DNA of 52,708 nucleotides from Paenibacillus bouchesdurhonensis (GTDB taxonomy: Bacteria > Bacillota > Bacilli > Paenibacillales > Paenibacillaceae), in NCBI RefSeq assembly GCF_900155685.1, contig NZ_LT732548.1:660240-712947 (forward strand), read 5' to 3'. Shown here piece after piece: positions 7,938 to 16,159 of this stretch. The notes beneath the pieces are model-generated. The model saw nothing but the letters and a program-made list of their open reading frames with translations. It searched no databases and had not been told where the DNA came from. The position numbers were made by a program, and so were the translations under genes. The first letter of the stretch is position 1. Every line of letters begins with the position of its first letter.

Positions 7938-9113
7938 ATGACAATGAAATTAAACAATCATACTAAAGCTTATGAAACTGCAAAAGCCAATTACGCTAAT
8001 GTGTTGAAAAATGAAGAGTCTACAGCAGAACAAATTGAAACTGCTTGGACTGAAATGCAAGACGCGCTTGTAAATTCATTAACCACCCAAATTACTAACG
8101 AAGTGCTATCGAACAACATTGACAACGCTGTTTTAGCTAGTCGTGGCGTTAATGTATTAACTTCCGAAGAAAAGAAATTCTTCAATCAAGTAGTTGCTTC
8201 AGGTGGTTTTAGTGATGAAGATATTCTTCCGAAAACTACTGTAAATAGGGTGTTTGAGGAATTACAAAATGAGTACCCGCTTCTAGCTGCTATTGGCATT
8301 CAAAATTTAGGAGCAGTTACTCGTTATATCGAGTCAGACCCGACAAAAGCATACGCTTGGGGCAACCTGTTTGATGGTATTGCTGGTCAAATTTCTACAG
8401 CATTTAGTGATAGAGAAGTTGGTCAATTAAAACTTACTGCTTACGCTGTGATTCCTAACGACATGTTGGAACTTGGCCCTGAGTGGGTTGAGCGTTATGT
8501 GCGTGAACTACTTAAAGAGTCTTACTCCACGGGTCTTGAATATGGCTTTGTAAATGGCCGCGGAGCCACTCAAAAAGAACCAGTTGGTTTAATGAAGGAT
8601 GTAGCTGAAAATGGTGCTGTAACAACCAAAACGTCTAATGGAACGTTGACATTTGCACCTTCTCAATTTGGTGAAGTTGTCGCTGGCGAATTACACGATG
8701 TGGTAGCTGCATTGTCAGTTGATGCCAAAGGAAAAAAAGTAAAGGTTGCTGGCAAGGTTGTAATGGTTGTCAATCCAACAGATGCGATTGCAGTACAATT
8801 CCGGAACACTATCCAGACAACTAACGGGCAATGGGTAACTGCATTGCCTTACAACGTTCAAGTTGTGGAATCAGACCAAATTCCAACTAAACAAGCTTTG
8901 TTCTTTGTTAAAGGTCGCTATAATGCTCGTCTTGCTGGTGGTGTTACGGTTAAAAAATTCGATCAAACACTAGCAATTGAAGATGCTACATTATACACAC
9001 TTAAACAATTCGCAAACGGTGAGCCGAAAGACAACAAAACGGCGCTATTATACGATCTGGATATTAAGTTCGGAAGTGGAGGCGGAACAGAAGAAGAGGA
9101 AGAGACTCCTTAA
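7938..9113 (+). CDS. Major capsid protein (HK97 gp5 type)
   Basis: 391 residues. The first about 90 are helical and look like a scaffold or delta domain; the rest resembles the HK97 shell domain, with LGPEWVERYVRELL and GFVNGRGATQKEPVGLM near 200 and a P-domain-like end. The tail ends in a Gly/Glu run (GGGTEEEEETP). A ribosome site (GGAGG) precedes ATG 7938. The stop codon lies in the loop of a strong intrinsic terminator. The protein should be the most abundant virion component. Confidence 0.92.
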   Translation: MTMKLNNHTKAYETAKANYANVLKNEESTAEQIETAWTEMQDALVNSLTTQITNEVLSNNIDNAVLASRGVNVLTSEEKKFFNQVVASGGFSDEDILPKTTVNRVFEELQNEYPLLAAIGIQNLGAVTRYIESDPTKAYAWGNLFDGIAGQISTAFSDREVGQLKLTAYAVIPNDMLELGPEWVERYVRELLKESYSTGLEYGFVNGRGATQKEPVGLMKDVAENGAVTTKTSNGTLTFAPSQFGEVVAGELHDVVAALSVDAKGKKVKVAGKVVMVVNPTDAIAVQFRNTIQTTNGQWVTALPYNVQVVESDQIPTKQALFFVKGRYNARLAGGVTVKKFDQTLAIEDATLYTLKQFANGEPKDNKTALLYDLDIKFGSGGGTEEEEETP

Positions 9114-9128
9114 TGGGGTCTCTTTTTT
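9102..9128 (+). terminator. Intrinsic terminator at the capsid stop codon
   Basis: An eight-pair stem (GAGACTCC with GGGGTCTC, one G-U pair) has a loop carrying the capsid TAA and is followed by six T. It probably trims the transcript after the head genes, so capsid mRNA exceeds connector and tail mRNA. The genes after it have no visible promoter, so read-through must supply them. Confidence 0.75.
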
Positions 9129-9142
9129 AGGAGGGGATATAA

Positions 9143-9331
9143 ATGTCTGAATCCTACAAGGTAGTCCGCAAATTTAAAGACACGAAGCATAACGGTCATG
9201 TTTACGAGGTTGGGGAAACTTATCCAGCCGAGGGGCAAAAGACAACTAAAGCGCGTGTTAAACAGTTATCAACTACGAACAACAAATATGGAAAGGTTTT
9301 TATCGAGCCTATTAATTATGAAAAGGAGTGA
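9143..9331 (+). CDS. Small phage structural-region protein (62 aa)
   Basis: A 62-residue basic protein starting MSESYKVVRKFKDTKHNG, behind AGGAGGGG. It lies between capsid and connector genes, where many siphoviruses have a short beta-rich protein of unknown role; the pattern KFKDTKHNGHVYEVGETYP is typical of those. No known domain is claimed. Confidence 0.6.
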   Translation: MSESYKVVRKFKDTKHNGHVYEVGETYPAEGQKTTKARVKQLSTTNNKYGKVFIEPINYEKE

Positions 9332-9338
9332 TGTTTGA

Positions 9339-9635
9339 ATGGCTGATATCATCACTCCTGAAATCTTGCAGGAATTTAAAGACCGCATGCATCTTGATGA
9401 CGATGAAAACGGCAATTTATTACGCATACTCAAAGCGTCTCATGCAGATTTGATAAAGATTTGCGGAGATTACGATATTGAGGATGAAAGGTTCAAAGAA
9501 TTGGTATTCGAGCGGGCCCGTTATGCCTATAACGATGCGCTTGAATACTTCTATACCAACTTTCTAACGCAGCTTAACAACTTGAACCTGGGCAAAGCTC
9601 TTGACGAGATCAAGCTAGAGGGTGATACAACTTGA
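9339..9635 (+). CDS. Head-tail connector protein (gp6-like)
   Basis: 98 residues, all-helical in appearance: a short DDDENGNLLRILKASHADLI segment followed by RARYAYNDALEYFYTNFL. This is the pattern of HK97 gp6 or SPP1 gp15 type connectors that form a ring under the portal. It sits between capsid and head-closure genes and overlaps the next gene by four bases. Confidence 0.8.
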   Translation: MADIITPEILQEFKDRMHLDDDENGNLLRILKASHADLIKICGDYDIEDERFKELVFERARYAYNDALEYFYTNFLTQLNNLNLGKALDEIKLEGDTT

Positions 9636-10012
9636 AAGCTTATGAGTACAACCCTAACCGCTACTATAAAGACACTCATTCAGGACGTTTTAACAAGCGC
9701 ATCGCCTTTTGGGGCCCGACAATTACACAAGATGAAATAGGCAACGAGATTGAAACGTTCGGTGAGATCATTCAAGTATGGTCAATGGTCAAAACGACTA
9801 AAGGCTCAGAGTACCCGGCAGCAGCGCAGACCAATACAGTAAACATTGTTCGCTTCGTCGTGCGGTATTCCGAGACTATGCACGATCTGTTTACAACTCA
9901 CAAAACAAAACTCGAAGTGCGATACAAAGGTGTTGCTTACGATATTAAAAGCATCATCAATGACGACGAAACGAACAAGACGTATACAATCATAGCCGAA
10001 GGGAGACTGTGA
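9632..10012 (+). CDS. Head-tail adaptor / head closure protein
   Basis: 126 residues from TTG 9632, which overlaps the previous stop (TTGA). The beta-rich sequence with IAFWGPTITQDEIGNE near the front and VEVRYKGVAYDIKSI-like segments near the end fits the SPP1 gp16 / phage head-tail joining family, which seals the connector channel. The middle of the head-tail joining block supports the call. Confidence 0.8.
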   Translation: MKAYEYNPNRYYKDTHSGRFNKRIAFWGPTITQDEIGNEIETFGEIIQVWSMVKTTKGSEYPAAAQTNTVNIVRFVVRYSETMHDLFTTHKTKLEVRYKGVAYDIKSIINDDETNKTYTIIAEGRL

Positions 10013-10013
10013 C

Positions 10014-10391
10014 GTGGGAATCTCAATTGATGATCTAGCAAATGAAATCACCAGCGCAGTCAAGTCGTATACGGATGATGTGACCAGGGGAATTGAAAAA
10101 GAGGTAGATAAAACTTCAAAGACAGTCACAAAAGGAATATCCTCTGATTCACCTAAGAAAACAGGCGAGTACGCGAAGGGTTGGACGCGAAAAAAGACAG
10201 CACAAGGCGGGACGGTGCGCTATGTTATCCATAACAAGAAAAAGGGCAGCATAGCTCACTTGTTGGAGTTTGGACACGTCAAACGGGGCGGCGGTCGTGT
10301 TGCAGGAAAGCCACATATCAGACCAAACTACGACCGTGAAGTCCCAGAGATGGTAAACCGAATAAAAGCGATCATCCGAAACGGAGGGTGA
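10014..10391 (+). CDS. Head-tail joining protein (HK97 gp10-like)
   Basis: 125 residues from GTG 10014. The PKKTGEYAKGW phrase near 50 and HLLEFGHVKRGGGRVAGKPHI near 85-105 are hallmarks of the HK97 gp10-like family, which takes part in joining or completing the tail. It is one base from the previous gene and three from the next, so all are translated together. Confidence 0.88.
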   Translation: MGISIDDLANEITSAVKSYTDDVTRGIEKEVDKTSKTVTKGISSDSPKKTGEYAKGWTRKKTAQGGTVRYVIHNKKKGSIAHLLEFGHVKRGGGRVAGKPHIRPNYDREVPEMVNRIKAIIRNGG

Positions 10392-10394
10392 TGC

Positions 10395-10715
10395 ATGACA
10401 CAGGTTGAATTGTTAAATCTACTCAAGGCTATCGGCTACCCGGTGGCTTATTCGCATTTCAACTCAGATCCACCAGCGCCATATTTGGTCTATCTGTTTG
10501 CTTACGATACCGATCTAATGGCAGACAATCGAAATTACGTTGAAATAAGTAATTTTCAGATTGAGCTTTACACCGAGATAAAAGATTTAGCTGCTGAAAA
10601 GAAGGTTCAGGACACCTTGAAAGTCGCTGAATTGCCGTACAGAAAAAATGAATCGTGGATCGAGTCGGAAAAACTCTATCAAATAATATACGAAATACAA
10701 CTAATAGGAGCGTGA
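10395..10715 (+). CDS. Tail terminator / completion protein
   Basis: 106 residues with an alpha/beta pattern: N-terminal helix, PAPYLVYLFAYD near 30 and ISNFQIELYTEIKDL near 53. This matches the small tail-terminator type proteins that cap the tail tube, and its place directly before the major tail gene is the usual one. Sequence identity of such proteins is low, so the call relies on position and predicted fold. Confidence 0.75.
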   Translation: MTQVELLNLLKAIGYPVAYSHFNSDPPAPYLVYLFAYDTDLMADNRNYVEISNFQIELYTEIKDLAAEKKVQDTLKVAELPYRKNESWIESEKLYQIIYEIQLIGA

Positions 10716-10719
10716 CAAA

Positions 10720-11310
10720 ATGAGTCAAAACAAGGTTACATTTGGTCTTAGCCGCGTTCACATTGCTTTCGTGGACGAAACTGAGGAAACACAACCAGCA
10801 TGGGAAACGCCTATCGCTATTCCTGGTGCTGTACGTTGGACTCCTGAAGCTCAAGGAGATTCTAATACGTTTTATGCAGACAATACCTCTTACTACGTAA
10901 TCACGTCCAACAACGGTTACACAGGGGAGTTGGAAATGGCTAATGTACCGGACGAGATTAAGGCGAAAATGCTTGGCTGGGAAATTGATGATAACGGAAT
11001 GTTGGTGGAAATCTCGGACGCTAAGCCTAGGAAATTCGCGCTTATTGGTCAGATCGAGGGAGACAAGAGGAATCGCAGATTTGTTTACTACGATTGCCAA
11101 GCAGACCGCCCGGCGAAGGAACTTACCACTAAGGGCGAAAGCATTGAACCGAACACCGACGTTATGAACATGAGTGTAACCCCAATTGAAGTAGACGGAC
11201 GAATGATTGTTAAAGGTGATTTGGAATTGAGCGACACCAACGCAACAGCCTATAACAGCTTTTTTACAGCGGTGTATCTGCCAACCTTTACAGCAGTCCC
11301 AACACCATAA
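10720..11310 (+). CDS. Major tail tube protein
   Basis: 196 residues from ATG 10720. It is beta-rich: VTFGLSRVHIAFVDE at the front, a central Gly/Tyr segment (NNGYTGELEMANVPDEI) and a C-terminal TPIEVDGRMIVKGDL. This fits the phi13/TP901-type major tail protein family that stacks to form the tube. It is followed by the tail-assembly chaperone pair and tape measure, the standard order. Confidence 0.88.
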   Translation: MSQNKVTFGLSRVHIAFVDETEETQPAWETPIAIPGAVRWTPEAQGDSNTFYADNTSYYVITSNNGYTGELEMANVPDEIKAKMLGWEIDDNGMLVEISDAKPRKFALIGQIEGDKRNRRFVYYDCQADRPAKELTTKGESIEPNTDVMNMSVTPIEVDGRMIVKGDLELSDTNATAYNSFFTAVYLPTFTAVPTP

Positions 11311-11320
11311 GGAGGACAAT

Positions 11321-11668
11321 ATGAGAGAAATAAATATCGGTGAACAAGTCGTTAGAGTCAGGGCAACTCCCCTGGCTCTTTTGTTTTATAAGCAAGAGTT
11401 TAAGGGAGACATACTCGGAGACATTGCCAAAATGCAAGATGTACAGCAAGACATTAGCAAACTAGATACAGTTGTCTTTCTTCAACTTATTTGGGCTATG
11501 TCAAAGGCGGACTCATTTGGGACAGGGCAATTCCCTTCCTTCATTGATTGGGTGGCATCGTTGGATTCGTTTGACGTGGCGGATCCAAATATCCTTAATG
11601 AGGTGCTGGAGGAAGCTGCAAGCGGCTTTTTTCGTTCCGGAGTCAAAGGAGCAATCAAAAAGCGGTAG
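11321..11668 (+). CDS. Tail assembly chaperone, short form (gpG-like)
   Basis: 115 residues from ATG 11321, behind AAGGAGG. It is a helical protein that would coat the tape measure during tail assembly. Short form ends at TAG 11666-11668, just after the A-rich codons AAA AAG CGG. A second frame continues to 11849, giving a longer form by frameshifting. Position between the tube and tape measure genes and the two-frame layout identify the family; sequence similarity in this family is weak. Confidence 0.8.
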   Translation: MREINIGEQVVRVRATPLALLFYKQEFKGDILGDIAKMQDVQQDISKLDTVVFLQLIWAMSKADSFGTGQFPSFIDWVASLDSFDVADPNILNEVLEEAASGFFRSGVKGAIKKR

Positions 11669-11849
11669 AACTCCAACAAGGTTGGACACTTTCTTATTAG
11701 CTATCGGGAAGAAAATAGGTTTGAGTTTCACGGAAATAAATGAACTTCGCGTTATTGATTTGATTGATTTGGCGAAAGATTTTGCTGGTGCCGAAGACAA
11801 CAAGCCGCGAGAGGCTACACAAGAAGACATAGACGCTTTTTACAGGTAA
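11321..11849 (+). CDS. Tail assembly chaperone, frameshifted long form (gpGT-like)
   Basis: Reading shifts near the run of five A at about 11655-11660 into the frame that ends at TAA 11847-11849 and adds about 60 residues (KIGLSFTEINELRVIDLIDL and an acidic tail). The second frame is +1 (equivalently -2) relative to the first, not the common -1. The added part has no ribosome site of its own. Phage lambda and most siphoviruses make a similar G and GT pair in a fixed ratio; the frameshift here is inferred from layout. Confidence 0.7.
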
Positions 11850-11862
11850 TGGGGGTGAGTAG

Positions 11863-12423
11863 ATGGCAGAAATCTGGAAAGACGCGCCTGGATATGAGGG
11901 GTACTATCAAGTTTCTAATACCGGTAAGGTTAGAAGCTTAGATCGAACTGTATTAGATAAGAACGGTCGTTCCATGCAATACAAAGGTGTTCTTCTCACC
12001 CCTCAATATAATGAGTTTGGGTACCAGAAAGTTGTGTTGATGAAAGGCGGAAGAGGGAAGTCATTCAAAATTCATCAACTTGTGGCATTGGCATTCATTA
12101 AAAATGAAGACGGTCATCAGTGCGTGAATCATAAGAATGGGGATAAAACGAATAATAATGTTCAAAATCTTGAATGGTGCTCATTTAGTTACAATATTCA
12201 ACACGCTTACGACACGGGATTGAAAGCCCCATATGAAAGATATGGGGAGAAGAACCCAAAAGCAAAATTAACAAATGAAGAAGTTGAAGAAATCAGAAGC
12301 TTGCACAAGCGCAATGGCGGGCCGTTTGGAACTATGTATTTTTCTAGAGTATACGGCGTGCACAAGGACACCATCACAAACCTGATCAAAGGGAAAACAT
12401 ATGCTAGGGCAGGTGGGTTGTGA
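11863..12423 (+). CDS. Free-standing HNH homing endonuclease (NUMOD4-HNH)
   Basis: 186 residues. Residues about 3-35 (EIWKDAPGYEGYYQVSNTG) are a NUMOD4 module, about 88-112 (CVNHKNGDKTNNNVQNLEW) are the HNH core, and the C-terminus (KLTNEEVEEIRSLHK onward) looks like a helix-turn-helix recognition region. This is the I-HmuI-like build of selfish nucleases. It has split the tail chaperone from the tape measure and ends overlapping the tape-measure start by one base. It is not needed for virion assembly. Confidence 0.9.
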   Translation: MAEIWKDAPGYEGYYQVSNTGKVRSLDRTVLDKNGRSMQYKGVLLTPQYNEFGYQKVVLMKGGRGKSFKIHQLVALAFIKNEDGHQCVNHKNGDKTNNNVQNLEWCSFSYNIQHAYDTGLKAPYERYGEKNPKAKLTNEEVEEIRSLHKRNGGPFGTMYFSRVYGVHKDTITNLIKGKTYARAGGL

Positions 12424-15341
12424 TGGCAGAGAGTATACGCGGTATTAACGTTGTAATTGGCGCTGAAACCACGGGTCTATCGAAAGCCCTGTCCGAGGTA
12501 AATAAGCGTAGTAGAGATATCCAAGCCGAGCTAAAGCAAGTAGACCGACTACTAAAGATTGACCCTAAGAACACGGAACTTTTAGCGCAGAAACAGAGAT
12601 TGCTTGCCGAGGCTGTAGTAGTTACAAGGGAAAAGCTTGATAGCTTGAAGGCTGCACAGCAACAAGTTAATGAACAGTTTGCTAAAGGCGAGATAAACGA
12701 GGGGCAATACCGTGCATTCCAGCGTGAGCTCGAAGGTACTGAGGGTAGATTGAAGACTCTCCAAGGAGAGTTAGAGAAGACCAAGCGTAATTTAGACGCT
12801 ATGGGCGAGTCTTTGAAAAAAACCGGGCAGAAAATGACCGAGGTTGGCGGAGTTCTAACCAAGGGAGTTACCGTTCCGCTTGCAGCAGTAGGAGCGTCAA
12901 GCCTTAAAGCAGCATCCGATTTTGAAAGTGCCTTCGCTGGAGTTAGGAAAACCGTAGACGCAACAGAAGAAGAGTTTGCCGTTTTTGAACAGGGCATACG
13001 TGATATGGCTAAAGAAATGCCACAAGCCGCAACGGAAATAGCCACAGTCGCGGAAGCTGCCGGACAATTGGGGATCCAAAACGACGCTATACTCGGATTT
13101 ACCAAGACCATGGTTAACATGGGTGTAGCAACAAACATGAGTTCAGACGATGCGGCAACAGCGTTGGCGAGATTCGCGAACATCACGAAAATGTCTCAAC
13201 AGGATTTTGATAGACTAGGCTCGTCCGTTGTTGATCTAGGTAATAACTTTGCAACAACAGAGCAAGAGATAATCGAGATGGCCTTGCGCCTCGCTGGTGC
13301 TGGTTCGCAGATTGGTATGAGTGAGGCGGATATACTAGGTCTTGCAGCGGCCCTTTCCAGTGTTGGTATTGAGGCAGAGATGGGCGGATCGGCCATGAGC
13401 CGGGTTATGGTACGCATGCAAGTTGCGGCTACAACGGGACTCGGTAAGGTTCAAGAGCTGTCCGAAAAAACGGGAATTTCGTTGCGTGACATGCAATTGA
13501 TGTCAGCGAACGCAGCAATGGACTTTGCTGACTTGGCTCAATCTTTAGGTATGACAAAAGGCGAATTGAAGGCTGTTATTAACGCTGGGGTTGACTTAGA
13601 AAACTTCGCCAAAGTAGCTGGGGTGAGCGCTGTCCAGTTCAAGGAAGCTTTCGAAGTGGATGCTGTCGGCGCGCTAGGATCATTTATAAATGGGCTTGGC
13701 AACGCAGAAGCGGCAGGGGATTCTGCAATCAATATGCTGCAAGAAATGGGCATTACGGAAATTAGACTTCGCGACTCCTTACTTCGTGCTGGTAACGCAA
13801 ATGAATTGTTTGCTGATTCCGTTAAAATCAGTAACGATGCCTGGGAAGAGAATATGGCGCTGACAAATGAGGCGAATGAAAGGTATAAGACCTTCGATTC
13901 TCAATTGAAAATGCTGTGGAACCGCATAAAAGATGTTGGAATAACGATTGGATCCGCATTAATTCCCATCTTGATTAACGCAATGCAAGCCGTCCAACCC
14001 ATGATTGATGCCTTCGCAGCTATGGCGACTTGGTTTTCTAAGCTTAACCCAGTCATCCAACAAATAATTCTCGTGATACTAGGGCTGGTCGCCGCATTGG
14101 GGCCAGCTTTAGTAATTGTCGGGCAGATAGTTAGCTCGGTCGGCACACTGTTGCCGTTGATTACCAAGTTAGGGCCAGCCTTCGCGGCGATAACAGGCCC
14201 TATAGGGCTTATAATTGCCGCTGTCGCTGCTCTAGCCGCCGGGTTGATTTATCTATACAACAACAACGAAACAGTACGAGAGGGGCTTAATGCGGCTTGG
14301 GAGGCCATCAAATCCGCAGCTGAGACAATATTCAACGCGATAAAAGAGTTCTGGGCAAAATGGGGCGACGATATCCTAGCCTTTTTCAAAAAGGTGTTCG
14401 ATATCTACAAGACCATTTGGACGACAATCTTCAAAGCCGTGTGGGACTTCATCAAATTTATTTTTAACGAGATTAAAGCGTTTTGGGATAAGTGGGGAGA
14501 TACGATCGTATCTGCATTCAAGGCTTATTTCGAAATCCTTAAGATCGTATTCACCACGGTGTTTGGTATCATTTTCGAAGTGGTCAAGAAGATATTCAAC
14601 GATTTAAAAGCCTTTTGGGACAATTGGGGGGGCGTGATTACAAACGTCTTCAAGACAATATTCAATATTGTAAAATCCGTGTTTCAAGGCACGTGGAATA
14701 CTATCAAAATAGTAGTAGAAACTGCAATCGGCGTTATTTCAGGCATCATCCAAACCTGGTTGTCCATCTTTAAAGGAGATTGGGCAGGGGCCTGGGAAAA
14801 TGCAAAATCAGTTGTGTCGTCGATTTGGGAAGGCATCAAGGGGCTGTTTAGCAACTCCTTCGAAACCATGAAGAACATCGGTAAAAACATCGTTGAAGGA
14901 CTTATAAATGGCATCAAGGGAATGAAAGATGCTGTAGTAAACACGGCTAAAGATATAGCGGATGGTATAGCTAACGGGGTTAAAGACTTCTTTGGCATCA
15001 AGTCACCATCTCGTCTAATGATGGGCTATGGAAAGAACGTTGTGCAGGGCTTGGCTAACGGCATAAGCGACACAGCACGAGAAGCTGTTAAATCGGCCTC
15101 TGCTGTCTCTTCTGCTGTTGCTGGTGCAATGAGCTTCGACGCTAGTGGCGTGTCCTCTGCTGCTGGCTCATCGCTTCAAGGCGGGGGTTCGCAAGTAGCA
15201 GGGAGCACAACGAATAATTTTGCGGATATGTTCCGCGGGGCAAACTTCGTTGTTCGCAACGATAACGACATTAAGTTGATATCCCAAGAAATTGGCGGCA
15301 TGTTCACACAAAGAACAAGAGGATTAGGAGGGGCGCAATAA
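12423..15341 (+). CDS. Tape measure protein
   Basis: About 972 residues, starting at ATG 12423 (or GTG 12420). The N-terminus is a long coiled coil; residues about 150-480 look like the TP901 tape-measure core (AAGQLGIQNDAILGFTKTM and MGGSAMSRVMVRM). A hydrophobic block follows (about 540-620), then three Trp-rich repeats, FWAKWGDD, FWDKWGDT and FWDNWGGV, spaced about 45 residues apart, and an Ala/Ser-rich tail. It sets tail length and helps DNA entry. The next gene overlaps its stop by one base. Confidence 0.93.
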   Translation: MAESIRGINVVIGAETTGLSKALSEVNKRSRDIQAELKQVDRLLKIDPKNTELLAQKQRLLAEAVVVTREKLDSLKAAQQQVNEQFAKGEINEGQYRAFQRELEGTEGRLKTLQGELEKTKRNLDAMGESLKKTGQKMTEVGGVLTKGVTVPLAAVGASSLKAASDFESAFAGVRKTVDATEEEFAVFEQGIRDMAKEMPQAATEIATVAEAAGQLGIQNDAILGFTKTMVNMGVATNMSSDDAATALARFANITKMSQQDFDRLGSSVVDLGNNFATTEQEIIEMALRLAGAGSQIGMSEADILGLAAALSSVGIEAEMGGSAMSRVMVRMQVAATTGLGKVQELSEKTGISLRDMQLMSANAAMDFADLAQSLGMTKGELKAVINAGVDLENFAKVAGVSAVQFKEAFEVDAVGALGSFINGLGNAEAAGDSAINMLQEMGITEIRLRDSLLRAGNANELFADSVKISNDAWEENMALTNEANERYKTFDSQLKMLWNRIKDVGITIGSALIPILINAMQAVQPMIDAFAAMATWFSKLNPVIQQIILVILGLVAALGPALVIVGQIVSSVGTLLPLITKLGPAFAAITGPIGLIIAAVAALAAGLIYLYNNNETVREGLNAAWEAIKSAAETIFNAIKEFWAKWGDDILAFFKKVFDIYKTIWTTIFKAVWDFIKFIFNEIKAFWDKWGDTIVSAFKAYFEILKIVFTTVFGIIFEVVKKIFNDLKAFWDNWGGVITNVFKTIFNIVKSVFQGTWNTIKIVVETAIGVISGIIQTWLSIFKGDWAGAWENAKSVVSSIWEGIKGLFSNSFETMKNIGKNIVEGLINGIKGMKDAVVNTAKDIADGIANGVKDFFGIKSPSRLMMGYGKNVVQGLANGISDTAREAVKSASAVSSAVAGAMSFDASGVSSAAGSSLQGGGSQVAGSTTNNFADMFRGANFVVRNDNDIKLISQEIGGMFTQRTRGLGGAQ

Positions 15342-16147
15342 TGGCATCTGATGCAGTATTAACGCTAGATGGTAAAACACCAAGAGAGTTAGGCATGGGC
15401 GTGTTTGGGAAGACTCAGCGCCCTGTCCTGTCCTCTACAGTGGACAATATACAGACGGTTCCAGGGATGCACGGGGCATATGATTTCGGCGCTACAATGG
15501 GGCCGAGATCCTTCGAGTTAGAATGTGCCTTTATGGCACGTAATCACATCGAATTACAAGGCCGTGTTTCTAACCTTGCGGCGTTCCTGCTGGATGGCGA
15601 CGGTAGGCCGCGAACAATGCCTGTCGTGTTTGCCAATCAACCGGATCGACAGTACATGGTTAGATACAGCGGCGACTTGCAAATAGATCGTATCGCCGGG
15701 TTAGGGATGTTCACCTTGCCTTTTACGGCTTATGATCCGTTTGCATATAGCACGTATTTGTCACACGAAATCAACGTCGATAGCTTAATCGTTGTGGACT
15801 CTGATATTTACGTGGACACAGGATACATTTTCCCGATAACAAGCCCGCAAACCTTAACAGTTTATAACTATGGTAATCAAAACGCCCAGCCGATCATTGA
15901 GATTTCGGGGGCGTTTTCTTCTTTATCTCTTTCGGTCGGCGGTGTTGTTTTCAGATATAACGTCCCTTTCGCTGGAACACTGACGATTGATTTTAAACGC
16001 AAGACGGCAATGGCGGGGGCTTTGAACGTGCTACAAAACACCAATGGTCAGTTTGGCAAATTGCCGCCTGGTACATCAAATATAGTTATTGGTGGTTCGG
16101 GGCTTAACTTTACAATGACTCTTAAATTCCGTCAGAAATATGCATAA
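15341..16147 (+). CDS. Distal tail protein (Dit)
   Basis: 268 residues overlapping the tape-measure stop by one base. It has the N-terminal Dit barrel pattern (GMHGAYDFGATMGPRSFELECAF near 45-65, LLDGDGRPRTMPVVF near 90) and a C-terminal galectin-like beta domain from about 150. Dit forms the hexameric hub that links the tail tube to the tip. Usually the tail-tip protein follows directly; here about 3 kb of other genes lie between. Confidence 0.88.
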   Translation: MASDAVLTLDGKTPRELGMGVFGKTQRPVLSSTVDNIQTVPGMHGAYDFGATMGPRSFELECAFMARNHIELQGRVSNLAAFLLDGDGRPRTMPVVFANQPDRQYMVRYSGDLQIDRIAGLGMFTLPFTAYDPFAYSTYLSHEINVDSLIVVDSDIYVDTGYIFPITSPQTLTVYNYGNQNAQPIIEISGAFSSLSLSVGGVVFRYNVPFAGTLTIDFKRKTAMAGALNVLQNTNGQFGKLPPGTSNIVIGGSGLNFTMTLKFRQKYA

Positions 16148-16159
16148 GAGGTGATCACT

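Noticed and set aside
10459..11319. Long minus-strand open frame under the major tail gene
   Set aside because: It is opposite two well-supported tail genes, has no recognisable motif and would be convergent within a single late operon.
12404..13186. Long minus-strand open frame across the tape-measure start
   Set aside because: It lies opposite a certain gene, has no ribosome site, and its low-complexity Ala/Ser sequence is a mirror of the plus-strand codons.
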